Shown here one piece after another: positions 1 to 8,077 of a stretch of 64,000 bases of DNA; positions within the stretch are counted from its first letter, which is position 1, and each line of letters starts with the position of its first letter. Source of the stretch: CAWIHS01 sp963836005 (GTDB lineage: Bacteria; Pseudomonadota; Gammaproteobacteria; GRL18). The translations under genes and the position numbers were made by a program. The stretch is taken from contig CAWIHS010000001.1 in assembly GCA_963836005.1 (NCBI GenBank), positions 248,001-312,000 on the forward strand, given 5' to 3'. Below the pieces are notes generated by a model. It was not told where the DNA came from, did not search any database, and saw only the letters and a list, made by a program, of their open reading frames with translations.

Positions 1-275
1 ACCTGTTCATACCACCACTGACTTTCTGCTGGCAACAAAGCCACCTTTTTACGCCACGCCGGTGCAGGATATTCCCGACATTCAATCCCATCAAGAAAAA
101 TATTACCCTCATGGGGGATCATATCGGCAATGGCTTTCAGCAGGACTGATTTGCCGATGCCCGATGACCCGGAAATGCCCAGGCACATAGATCCGGCTAC
201 AGTCATATTAATTTCCTCTGACAGGTGGGGAAGGATATGTGTCAAATTAAGTTCGCAGACCTGCAAACAAGGCAT
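1..275 (-). CDS. ABC transporter ATP-binding protein (3' part missing)
   Basis: Only the first 91 residues lie in the window; the gene runs off its left edge. The start ATG is at 273-275 on the minus strand. A Walker A motif, GISGSSGIGKS, is visible at about residues 33-43. It is followed by an ADMIPHEGNIFLDG stretch typical of the ABC ATPase core, and by VALLPAESQWWYE, where a Q-loop would lie. Walker B, the signature motif and the permease partner are outside the window. The overall look resembles FetA/YbbL-type ATPases, which pair with a FetB-like permease, but the substrate cannot be told from this fragment. Confidence 0.8.
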   Translation of the reverse strand, partial: MPCLQVCELNLTHILPHLSEEINMTVAGSMCLGISGSSGIGKSVLLKAIADMIPHEGNIFLDGIECREYPAPAWRKKVALLPAESQWWYEQ

Positions 276-710
276 GGCTATTCCTGAAAAATATAATAAA
301 TAATGTAACTACTGAGCGTATCTGCATAAACGCGCCGGTAGTCGTCATTGGTCGGGTATAGATTGATCCCATGGACGACTTCGGTATCTGTTGCTGGCAT
401 GCATTTCCAGCATCCATGCTGCTCAAATGGAAAATGCAGAACCTGCAGGAGTTATCATCTGCCTTGCGTGAATAACTGATATCGAGCGCTTAGTGTTATA
501 TCTAAGCCAGTCTGAGCAGTCGTAAGCTAAATGTATAAACAAAGACCATTATCAATGGTATAAACCAGACAGCGGGTTTAAACATGCAGTAAATATATTC
601 TGAGCCATAAAGCACTCAGATGAAGTGTAAAAACGAAAATAGAAATTCTTCAACTAACATTGTAAATGACCCTACATGAGTATGCTATAGTTAGGAATCA
701 TTTATAATAT
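276..710. other. Intergenic region with a degenerate repeat end
   Basis: This 435-base stretch has no supported gene. At 305-320 it holds GTAACTACTGAGCGTA, which differs by one base from the terminal repeat of the intact palindromic element at 35590. A convincing opposite end was not found, so this is probably a decayed copy. The stretch 372-420 (GACGACTTCGG, then CATGCATTTCCAGCATCCATGCTG) resembles internal sequence of the same repeats. The aat promoter must lie near its right end. Confidence 0.4.
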
Positions 711-1454
711 GTGCTAAATTTTCAAAATATGAGCATTTACCCTGTCTGGCGAGATCCTGAAGATACCCATTATGAATTTCCATATGCAGAGAATGCTTTG
801 ACAGAACCTAACGGGTTACTGGCTATTGGGGGGGATCTTTCACCGGCAAGAATTGTTAGCGCCTATCTACAGGGTATCTTCCCCTGGTATAGTGAGGATC
901 AACCCATTTTATGGTGGAGTCCTAATCCACGTGCTGTATTATTTCCGGAAAAATTTAAATGCTCTCGCAGTTTAAACAAGCTTATCAGGAAAAATAACTT
1001 CTCCGTCACGTTTGATAAAAATTTTGCATCCGTCATTGAGCAATGCGCAAAAGCACCCAGAAACAATCAAAACGGCACCTGGATCACTGATGAAATGCAG
1101 CAGGCCTATTTCAGCCTCTACCAGGCAGGTATAGCACACAGTGTTGAATGCTGGCAGGATGAACAACTGGTTGGAGGGCTTTATGGCCTGGCTCTGGGAC
1201 ACGTATTCTTTGGTGAATCAATGTTTTCCTATAAAAACAATGCATCGAAACTCGCTTTTGCTCATCTGATAGACGAACTCATAAAATCACACTATGCTTT
1301 AATTGACTGTCAGGTTACCAGCGAACACTTATTAAGTCTTGGAGCCGAAGAAATTCCGCGACAAAATTTTTTACAATTAATCGAGCAGCACACTGCCGGT
1401 TTTATGAGTCAAGGATTCTGGCTTGACCAGAACAAGTTTCCTGAACCTATATGA
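711..1454 (+). CDS. aat: Leucyl/phenylalanyl-tRNA-protein transferase
   Basis: Transfers Leu or Phe from aminoacyl-tRNA to the N-terminal Arg or Lys of proteins, creating a primary N-degron for ClpS-ClpAP in the cytoplasm. The family signature GGDLSPARIVSAYLQGIFPWY lies at residues 40-60, followed by WWSPNPRAVL, and the 247-residue length is normal. A GTG at 711 opens the longest frame. The ATG at 729 (MSIYPVWRDP) is an equally plausible start, since neither has a clear Shine-Dalgarno sequence. The 3' end overlaps the next gene (bpt) by 4 bases (ATGA), which suggests translational coupling within the N-degron pathway. Confidence 0.95.
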   Translation: MLNFQNMSIYPVWRDPEDTHYEFPYAENALTEPNGLLAIGGDLSPARIVSAYLQGIFPWYSEDQPILWWSPNPRAVLFPEKFKCSRSLNKLIRKNNFSVTFDKNFASVIEQCAKAPRNNQNGTWITDEMQQAYFSLYQAGIAHSVECWQDEQLVGGLYGLALGHVFFGESMFSYKNNASKLAFAHLIDELIKSHYALIDCQVTSEHLLSLGAEEIPRQNFLQLIEQHTAGFMSQGFWLDQNKFPEPI

Positions 1455-2179
1455 ATTCAGACCTGTTTAGCAAACCTGTCAACTTATACCTGTCAGCTGA
1501 GCACGAATGCAGTTATCTCGATCATCGTGTTGCTAACAGCCTGTTTGTCGATCCTGCAACATCCATGGACACTGACACCTATTCCAGTTTGATTCAACGC
1601 GGATTCCGACGCAGCGGAAATTATGTCTATACGCCTTATTGTAATGATTGCCAGGCCTGCATACCTGTTCGTCTTGATGTAGAGCATTTTATCCCAAACC
1701 GTTCCCAGAAACGCTGTTGGAACAGGAACTCACAGCTAACAGTTAAAGCCAAACCTGCCATATTTGACCCGCTTCAGTATGACCTTTATTCTCACTACGT
1801 GGTTTCAAGACACTCAGGCGGTGGCATGGATCAGCCCAGTACAGAAAAATACCTCGATTTCTTAACTTCTGACTGGTGTGATACCACATTTTTTGAATTC
1901 AGTGAAAATAACGCTGTTATTTCCATTGCCGTAACAGATATTATTGAAAATGGCTTTTCCGCAGTGTATACATTTTTTGCGTCAAACCCTGATCTGGACA
2001 GGCGCAGTCTGGGAGTGTACTCCATTCTCTGGCAAATTAAAGCGGCACAGCGCAGGAACTTACGCTGGGTATATCTGGGCTATTGGATAAAAAATTGCGC
2101 CAAGATGAACTACAAGGATAATTATCAACCCTTAGAGTATTTTTATAATTACGAGTGGCACTCTGTCCCTCCTCCCTGA
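1451..2179 (+). CDS. bpt: Aspartate/glutamate leucyltransferase (Bpt)
   Basis: Transfers Leu from Leu-tRNA to proteins with N-terminal Asp or Glu, so that secondary destabilising residues also feed into the ClpS/ClpAP pathway. At 242 residues it has the bacterial ATE/Bpt length. The Cys-rich N-terminal motif YTPYCNDCQACIPVRL (cysteines at about 64, 67 and 70) is present, as is the C-terminal LGYWIKNCAKMNYKDNYQPLE segment typical of the family. It overlaps aat by 4 bases. E. coli lacks this gene, whereas Vibrio-like and many other gammaproteobacteria have it next to aat. An older name is ate-like arginyltransferase; the bacterial family was shown to transfer leucine. Confidence 0.93.
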   Translation: MNSDLFSKPVNLYLSAEHECSYLDHRVANSLFVDPATSMDTDTYSSLIQRGFRRSGNYVYTPYCNDCQACIPVRLDVEHFIPNRSQKRCWNRNSQLTVKAKPAIFDPLQYDLYSHYVVSRHSGGGMDQPSTEKYLDFLTSDWCDTTFFEFSENNAVISIAVTDIIENGFSAVYTFFASNPDLDRRSLGVYSILWQIKAAQRRNLRWVYLGYWIKNCAKMNYKDNYQPLEYFYNYEWHSVPPP

Positions 2180-2416
2180 ACCTGCCTCTCATATCGAATT
2201 TACATCAAATTAATACATTATCTATTTGTTTTATAATGCCTATTTATATTTTTTTAGCATTCAATTCAATCTTTTCACTACTTGACTGTCAAATCCGCTC
2301 TGCAGGTTTAATCATGTCAATCCAAAGTTAGTTAATTATTTTAGGTATAATAGTTGCTAATTGAATTAAATTCGTGCAATATGCCGAAATTAAATTTTAA
2401 TCAAGAAAACAGGTTT

Positions 2417-2635
2417 ATGGCAAAAGAAGAAGGTATTGAAATGGATGGCACGGTGATTGACACCCTGCCAAATACGATGTTCCGTGTAGAATTAGATAAC
2501 GGTCATATAGTAACAGCGCATATTTCAGGGAAAATGAGAAAAAATTATATCCGGATACTAACCGGAGATAAGGTTACCGTACAGTTAACACCTTACGATT
2601 TATCCAAGGGTCGAATCACATACCGGGCCAAGTAG
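2417..2635 (+). CDS. infA: Translation initiation factor IF-1
   Basis: IF-1 binds the ribosomal A site during initiation. The start is placed at the ATG at 2417 (MAKEEGIEMDGTVIDTLPN), giving the canonical 72 residues. The frame stays open 21 codons further upstream, but that extension has no counterpart in the family. The OB-fold core (FRVELDNGHIVTAHISGKMRKNY, then ILTGDKVTVQLTPYDLSKGRI) is nearly invariant. A perfect -10 box (TATAAT, 2346-2351) lies about 70 bases upstream with a poor -35. A hairpin terminator follows. The gene sits between bpt and the convergent clpA. Confidence 0.97.
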   Translation: MAKEEGIEMDGTVIDTLPNTMFRVELDNGHIVTAHISGKMRKNYIRILTGDKVTVQLTPYDLSKGRITYRAK

Positions 2636-2664
2636 CAGCTTTGTGTCCTGCGGCTCTGAATTAG

Positions 2665-2693
2665 AAAAACCTGCCACTCAAGTACAGGTTTTT
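2665..2693 (+). terminator. Terminator after infA
   Basis: A 9-bp stem, AAAAACCTG (2665-2673) with CAGGTTTTT (2685-2693), encloses an 11-base loop. Its 3' arm ends in a T run, 30 bases after the infA stop. The A-run on the left arm could also let it work for clpA transcripts arriving from the other side. Confidence 0.7.
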
Positions 2694-2770
2694 CCTGGTT
2701 GCATCACTGCTGCCCTATTTTAACTTCCTTGCTAAAAATAGAGTTAGAATTAACTCATAGATAATCTAAT

Positions 2771-2793
2771 AAGATATTGTTTTACAATATCTT
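2771..2793. terminator. Palindrome at the clpA stop codon, possible terminator
   Basis: A perfect 10-bp stem, AAGATATTGT / ACAATATCTT, with a TTT loop abuts the clpA stop codon. It is AT-rich and has only a loose T-tract in the clpA direction, so its strength as a terminator is uncertain. Confidence 0.4.
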
Positions 2794-5066
2794 TATTTTA
2801 CCTTATCCAGCTCACCCTGTAATTCAAACTGCAGTTTTCCATCAGCTTCACTGACGGTTACTTTACCACCGCCGGATAATTCTCCAAACAGCAAAGCTTC
2901 AGCCAGTGGTTTTTTAATACTTTCCTGGATCAATCGGGTCATTGGCCTGGCACCCATTTTTATGTCATAACCGTTTACCGCAAGCCACTTACGTGCAGCA
3001 GGCTCGACGTACAGTTCTACTTTCTTCTCGGCCAGTTGAGACTCCAGCTCAAAAATAAATTTATCAACAACCTGTTCCATGACGTCTTTTGTTAACGGAT
3101 TAAACTGCACGATAGCGTCCAGTCGATTACGAAATTCCGGTGTAAAACCACGTTTGATTGCCTCCAGCCCATCACTGGAATGATCCTGCTGTGTAAAGCC
3201 CATAGAGGAGCGGGACATCTGTTCCGCCCCCATATTGGTTGTCATAATGACAATGACATTCCTGAAATCAGTTTTACGCCCATTATTGTCGGTCAATGTA
3301 CCATGATCCATAACCTGTAAAAGCAGGTTAAAAACATCTGGATGAGCTTTTTCTATTTCATCCAGTAATAAAACAGCATGCGGATGCTTATTGATCTCTT
3401 CTGTGAGCAAACCGCCCTGATCATACCCAACATAGCCTGGAGGAGCACCAATCAGGCGAGAAACCGTATGGCGTTCCATATATTCCGACATATCAAAGCG
3501 AATCAGTTCAATGCCCATTAGCCTTGCAAGCTGTTTTGAGACTTCAGTTTTACCAACGCCTGTAGGGCCTGAAAACAGGAACGCGCCAATGGGCTGTTCC
3601 TCACGCCCTATACCTGCACGGGACATTTTGATAGCGTCATCGAGGGTTTCAATGGCTTTATCCTGACCATGAATTACCAGCTTGAGATTACGGGAAAGTT
3701 TTTTAAGCACCGACATATCATTGCTACTGACAGTTTTCGGTGGAATTCTCGCAATATCAGCGATGATCGCCTCTATTTCTTTAACACCAATGGTTTTTTT
3801 ACGCTTGGATGGCGCCTGCAATTGCTGACTAGCACCTGCCTCGTCAATCACATCAATGGCCTTATCCGGCAGATGCCGTTCATTGATATACCGCTCTGAT
3901 AAGTCAGCCGCACAACGCAAAGCCTGTCTGGTGTATTTGATATGATGATGTTCTTCAAACCGGCTGCGTAAACCCTGCAGAATCAGGAAAGTCTCTTCAG
4001 CAGTGGGCTCTTTTACATCAATTTTCTGAAAACGTCTGGTTAGCGCATGATCTTTTTCAAAAATGCCGCGATACTCCTGATAAGTCGTAGAACCTATGCA
4101 GCGCAGATCATTCCCAGATAGTGCCGGCTTAATCAGATTAGAGGCATCCATGGCGCCGCCGGAAGCAGCACCTGCACCAATAATTGTATGAATTTCATCA
4201 ATAAACAAAATAGATTTTGGTTCATTTTTCAATTGGTTAAGAACAGCTTTTAATCTTTTTTCGAAGTCACCTCGATATTTGGTGCCGGCCAGTAATGCCC
4301 CCAGATCCAGAGAATAAATAGTGTTCTCCAGCAGAATTTCAGGTACTTCATTATCAATAATTTTTTTCGCCAGGCCTTCTGCCAGAGCTGTTTTACCAAC
4401 GCCGGCTTCACCTACATAAAGAGGATTATTCTTTCTTCTGCGGCATAGAATCTGAATAGTACGATCTATCTCTTTCTGCCGCCCGATCAAAGGATCTATT
4501 TTTCCATTTCTGGCTTTTTCATTCAGATTCACGGCATAAATAGACAGTGGATTTTTAGCCTGTTGAGATTCGCCCGCATCGCTGTCACTCTGCTGTGAAA
4601 GTTTTTCATCCTCGGCCAAGCCTCCGGTATCATTAACCTTACTGATCCCATGAGAAATAAAACTGACAATATCCAGACGAGACACATCCTGCTTGTTGAG
4701 CAAGTAGACTGCCTGTGATTCCTGTTCATTAAAAATGGCTACCAGCACGTTAGCTCCGTTAACTTCTTTCTTGCCGGATGACTGGGCCTGAAAAATGGCT
4801 CTTTGCAAAACTCGCTGAAAACCTAAAGTCGGCTGAGTGTCCCGTTCATCCGTATCCAGAAGAATGGGGGTTGTTTCATCAAGAAAAACCACTAATTCGC
4901 TGCGCAACTGGGATAAATTAACAGTACAGGCTTTTAGGACCTCTTCAGCTGCCGGATTATCCAGTAACGCAAGCAGAAGATGTTCTACGGTCATAAATTC
5001 ATGACGTTTTTCTCTTGCTTCCTTGAAGGCAAGATTTAGTGTGAATTCAAGTTCCTTGCTTAACAC
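2793..5066 (-). CDS. clpA: ATP-dependent Clp protease ATP-binding subunit ClpA
   Basis: AAA+ unfoldase of the ClpAP protease. At 757 residues it matches the usual ClpA length. The Clp N-domain (about 1-145) is followed by a Ser/Gln/Asp-rich linker (about 150-172). AAA domain 1 has Walker A GEAGVGKT at 219-226 and a DEIHTIIGAG Walker B region. AAA domain 2 has Walker A GPTGVGKT near 500 and LLLDEIEKAHPDV. The absence of a long middle coiled-coil domain separates it from ClpB. It lies 22 bases downstream of clpS in the same direction, so the two are almost certainly co-transcribed. Confidence 0.97.
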   Translation of the reverse strand: MLSKELEFTLNLAFKEAREKRHEFMTVEHLLLALLDNPAAEEVLKACTVNLSQLRSELVVFLDETTPILLDTDERDTQPTLGFQRVLQRAIFQAQSSGKKEVNGANVLVAIFNEQESQAVYLLNKQDVSRLDIVSFISHGISKVNDTGGLAEDEKLSQQSDSDAGESQQAKNPLSIYAVNLNEKARNGKIDPLIGRQKEIDRTIQILCRRRKNNPLYVGEAGVGKTALAEGLAKKIIDNEVPEILLENTIYSLDLGALLAGTKYRGDFEKRLKAVLNQLKNEPKSILFIDEIHTIIGAGAASGGAMDASNLIKPALSGNDLRCIGSTTYQEYRGIFEKDHALTRRFQKIDVKEPTAEETFLILQGLRSRFEEHHHIKYTRQALRCAADLSERYINERHLPDKAIDVIDEAGASQQLQAPSKRKKTIGVKEIEAIIADIARIPPKTVSSNDMSVLKKLSRNLKLVIHGQDKAIETLDDAIKMSRAGIGREEQPIGAFLFSGPTGVGKTEVSKQLARLMGIELIRFDMSEYMERHTVSRLIGAPPGYVGYDQGGLLTEEINKHPHAVLLLDEIEKAHPDVFNLLLQVMDHGTLTDNNGRKTDFRNVIVIMTTNMGAEQMSRSSMGFTQQDHSSDGLEAIKRGFTPEFRNRLDAIVQFNPLTKDVMEQVVDKFIFELESQLAEKKVELYVEPAARKWLAVNGYDIKMGARPMTRLIQESIKKPLAEALLFGELSGGGKVTVSEADGKLQFELQGELDKVK

Positions 5067-5088
5067 AATAGTTCACCTTATTCCTTTT

Positions 5089-5439
5089 TTATTCCACTTC
5101 CATAGAACACATCAATGGATGATTATGTTCTTTGGAATAATTGTTCACCTGCATGGTTTTGGTTTCTGCAATATCCCGGGGGAAAATGCCGCAGGAGCCT
5201 TTTCCCGAATTATGCACATCCAGCATAACATGTGTAGCTTTGGCTCTATCCATGGTAAAAAAAATCTCGAGTACAATAACGACAAATTCCATGGGGGTAT
5301 AGTCGTCATTATTGATAATGACCCGATACATGCGTGGTTTTTTTAATTTGGGTTTTGCCGTTTCAACGGCTAATCCGTCATTATCATTGCCATCAGATGG
5401 GTCATTTAAGCCTTCATCAGAATTGCTAACATCACTCAT
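5089..5439 (-). CDS. clpS: ATP-dependent Clp protease adaptor ClpS
   Basis: N-recognin that delivers N-degron substrates to ClpA. Its 116 residues include a flexible acidic N-terminal tail (about 1-35) that feeds ClpA. The core has the substrate pocket IINNDDYTPMEFVV, containing the Asn-Asp-Asp and Met gate residues, and the conserved His in ATHVMLDVH. The core continues with GKGSCGIFPRDIAETK. It is the first gene of a clpS-clpA operon. Together with aat and bpt, about 3 kb away, the tagging enzymes and the reader are encoded within 5 kb. Confidence 0.96.
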   Translation of the reverse strand: MSDVSNSDEGLNDPSDGNDNDGLAVETAKPKLKKPRMYRVIINNDDYTPMEFVVIVLEIFFTMDRAKATHVMLDVHNSGKGSCGIFPRDIAETKTMQVNNYSKEHNHPLMCSMEVE

Positions 5440-5902
5440 AATTTAAATTGTAGCTAAAACTTTTAAAAAATCTTGAAATACGGTCATAGTTTTTACATAA
5501 ATATTTTTGTAACTCATCAGCATATTTTCAAGTGCGTAATAATTATCAGATATTTACTCATTCACACCTACTACCGAAACTAGAGAAATGTAATAAACAC
5601 AGATGATGCAGCGGCAACATTCTACCTTGCAAAACACCTGATAGTCATCGTCATTAAAATACTAAATAGTTACGATTTGTTCCTATAACAAGGCTTACAA
5701 TAGCTCAACAGGTATGTACTTAAGTAAAAAGGGTCATTCGGATAAGCAGTGCAGGCATGAATTTGCACGTTCCTGCTCACTCTATGGATAAAAAAATATC
5801 GTTAAAAAACAAGTACAAATACAGCAAACATGCTCCAAAAGATACCCAGAAGCCAGTTGTCGGGTATCAATGAACCATGTCTGCCTTATAGCTATGCTAT
5901 TT
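5440..5902. other. Intergenic region with a solo repeat end
   Basis: These 463 bases between clpS and the icd stop hold no supported gene. CAGGTATGTACTTAAG at 5709-5724 matches the terminal repeat of the IS4-like short elements found intact at 7207-7359 and 39714-39883, but no matching opposite end was found. AATACTAAATAGTTACG near 5658-5674 resembles an end of the GTAAC repeat family. The clpS promoter must lie at the left side. Confidence 0.4.
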
Positions 5903-7162
5903 TTAGCCCATATTGTCCACTATAGCATCAGCAAATTCAGAACAGCTTAGCAAGGTGGCACCTTCCATGAGGCGTTCAAGATCATAAGTGACCTGTTTTG
6001 AGGCTATGGTTTTTGCCAAAGCACTGACAATCAAATCCGCTGCTTCTATCCAGCCTAAATGTCTGAGCATCATTTCAGCAGACAAAATCAATGAGCCTGG
6101 ATTCACTTTATTTTGACCTGCGTATTTAGGCGCAGTTCCATGAGTAGCTTCAAAAAGCGCTATCTGATCTGACAAATTAGCGCCTGGAGCAATACCAATA
6201 CCACCCACCTGGGCAGCCAGTGCGTCAGAAATATAATCTCCGTTAAGATTTAAAGTTGCGATTACACTGTATTCTTCAGGTCGCAGTAAAATCTGTTGTA
6301 AAAAAGCATCCGCAATAACGTCTTTAATCACTATTTCCCCGCCTGTCAGAGGATTTTTAAAACTGCACCACGGTCCTCCATGCAGTTCCTCAGCAGAAAA
6401 TTCATTTTTAGCTAACTCATAGCCCCATTCTTTAAACGCCCCTTCGGTAAATTTCATAATATTACCTTTATGCACCAGCGTTACTGAACTTTTGTCGTTA
6501 TCAATAGCATACTGAATAGCTTTTCTAACCAGCCGTTGAGTACCATCTTTTGATACCGGTTTGATGCCAATACCGGATGTCGCTGGAAAACGGATTTTTT
6601 TGACTGCCATTTCGTTTTCCAGAAAATCAATCACTTTTTGGGCTTCTTTGCTACCTGCCTGCCATTCAATACCAGCATAAATGTCTTCAGAATTCTCTCG
6701 AAAAATAACCATATCTGTCTTTTCCGGTTCTTTTAGAGGACTAGGTGTTCCTGCATAATAGCGAATCGGACGCAAACAGGTGTACAGGTCCAGCTCCTGG
6801 CGCAAAGTGACGTTAAGAGAACGAATCCCGCCACCGACAGGTGTCGTCAATGGTCCCTTGATGGCCACTTTAAACTCTTTGATAGCATCCAGGGTTTCAT
6901 CCGGCATCCAGACATTGTCACCATAAACCTTGACGGCTTTTTCCCCTGCGTAAATTTCCATCCAGCTAATTTTCTTTTGTCCTGCATAGGATTTATTGAC
7001 CGCAGCATCAACGACTGTCTGCATTGCTGGAGTAATATCGCTGCCAATGCCGTCACCTTCGATAAACGGAATCAGGGGGTGATCACTGACATTTAGAGAA
7101 TTATCTGCATTAGTGGTAATTGTCTGAGCGTCAGCAGGGATCTTGATATGTTGGTAAGTCAT
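5903..7162 (-). CDS. icd: NADP-dependent isocitrate dehydrogenase
   Basis: Converts isocitrate to 2-oxoglutarate and CO2 in the TCA cycle; cytoplasmic homodimer. At 419 residues it is close to E. coli Icd. The substrate loop GGGIRSLNVTLRQELDLYTCLRPIRYY region is present near residues 112-137. HGTAPKYAGQNKVNP carries the Lys-Tyr pair that marks NADP rather than NAD specificity in this family. The start ATG at 7162 has GGAG 7 bases upstream. The divergent rluE gene is separated by an inserted palindromic element at 7207-7359. No IDH kinase/phosphatase gene is in the window. Confidence 0.97.
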   Translation of the reverse strand: MTYQHIKIPADAQTITTNADNSLNVSDHPLIPFIEGDGIGSDITPAMQTVVDAAVNKSYAGQKKISWMEIYAGEKAVKVYGDNVWMPDETLDAIKEFKVAIKGPLTTPVGGGIRSLNVTLRQELDLYTCLRPIRYYAGTPSPLKEPEKTDMVIFRENSEDIYAGIEWQAGSKEAQKVIDFLENEMAVKKIRFPATSGIGIKPVSKDGTQRLVRKAIQYAIDNDKSSVTLVHKGNIMKFTEGAFKEWGYELAKNEFSAEELHGGPWCSFKNPLTGGEIVIKDVIADAFLQQILLRPEEYSVIATLNLNGDYISDALAAQVGGIGIAPGANLSDQIALFEATHGTAPKYAGQNKVNPGSLILSAEMMLRHLGWIEAADLIVSALAKTIASKQVTYDLERLMEGATLLSCSEFADAIVDNMG

Positions 7163-7196
7163 TATTACTCCAGTATAATATAGGTTAAAATTTGCT

Positions 7197-7369
7197 AGCT
7201 CATTTTCATAGGTAGGTACTTAAGCAAAATCAGGTGCGGATAATCGAGTATTTGTTCCAGAAGACGCCGTAAATACTTCCATGTAGGCTTTTTATAGCCG
7301 TCCATGGCTATAAAAACTTCTTCCACAAACACTCAATTATCCTTAAGTACCTACGTATGAGCTCATTTT
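7197..7369. mobile_element. Short palindromic element, IS4-like ends, 10-bp target duplication
   Basis: The element is 7207-7359 (153 bp). Its ends CATAGGTAGGTACTTAAG (7207-7224) and CTTAAGTACCTACGTATG (7342-7359) are inverted repeats with one mismatch in 18. The direct repeat AGCTCATTTT flanks it exactly (7197-7206 and 7360-7369), as expected for a target-site duplication. Inverted complementarity continues inward (GGATAATCGAGT with ACTCAATTATCC). The centre (7249-7332) is a core shared with elements at 28349 and 39382. It has no coding capacity. The 10-bp duplication and the ends match the decayed IS4-family copy at 33115-33849. It fills most of the icd/rluE divergent promoter region. Confidence 0.85.
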
Positions 7370-7402
7370 AGTTTCAAACGCATAAACAACAATCGATAGC
7401 AA

Positions 7403-7954
7403 ATGCCAAAACTTATTTTATTTAATAAACCTTTTAATGTATTGAGCCAGTTTACTGATGCAGATATGCGGGAAACTCTGGCCGACTATATCCATATAGC
7501 TAATGTCTACCCGGCGGGCAGGCTTGACAAAGACAGTGAAGGTTTACTTTTACTCACGGATTACGGACCCATTCAGCATCAAATTGCACATCCAAAATAT
7601 AGTAAAGAAAAATGTTATTGGGTACAAGTAGAAGGTGAAATATCTTCTCAGGCGCTTGAGCGGCTGCGTCACGGGGTAAGCTTAAAGGATGGATTGACCA
7701 GACCGGCAGCAGCCAGAAAAATATCCGCGCCTGAAATCTGGGCACGTCACCCCCCGGTTCGATTTCGTAAAGCCATACCCACATCCTGGCTTGAATTAAC
7801 CATAAGTGAGGGAAAAAATCGTCAGATCAGACGAATGACTGCTGCCGTCGGTTTACCTACCTTGAGATTGATAAGATATCGAATTGATCACTGGACGTTA
7901 GGCACCTTGCAGCCTGGAGAATATAGACTATTACACGTTAAAAACGTGATATAG
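7403..7954 (+). CDS. rluE: 23S rRNA pseudouridine synthase, RluE/RsuA type
   Basis: Isomerises a uridine to pseudouridine in 23S rRNA (U2457 for E. coli RluE). The 183-residue protein lacks an S4 domain and begins directly with LILFNKPFNVLSQFTD. The catalytic motif AGRLDKDSEGLLLLTDYG holds the active-site Asp at about residue 41. The second motif, ISEGKNRQIRRMTAAVGLPTLRLIR, near 134-158 is intact. Its place between icd and mnmA is the classical location of rluE. Confidence 0.93.
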   Translation: MPKLILFNKPFNVLSQFTDADMRETLADYIHIANVYPAGRLDKDSEGLLLLTDYGPIQHQIAHPKYSKEKCYWVQVEGEISSQALERLRHGVSLKDGLTRPAAARKISAPEIWARHPPVRFRKAIPTSWLELTISEGKNRQIRRMTAAVGLPTLRLIRYRIDHWTLGTLQPGEYRLLHVKNVI

Positions 7955-8077
7955 TAATGCGTTTACAGTTTTGTATCTTGTATCCTTAACGATTTTTTAC
8001 CTACGCAAAACAAATACAGCCGTTCATGATAGTTACTTTTTATTCACTGAGTCATTCACAATATTTCTGGTTTCAGT

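Noticed and set aside
2354..2416. Upstream extension of infA by 21 codons
   Set aside because: IF-1 is 72 residues and begins MAKE in the family; the extension includes the promoter region.
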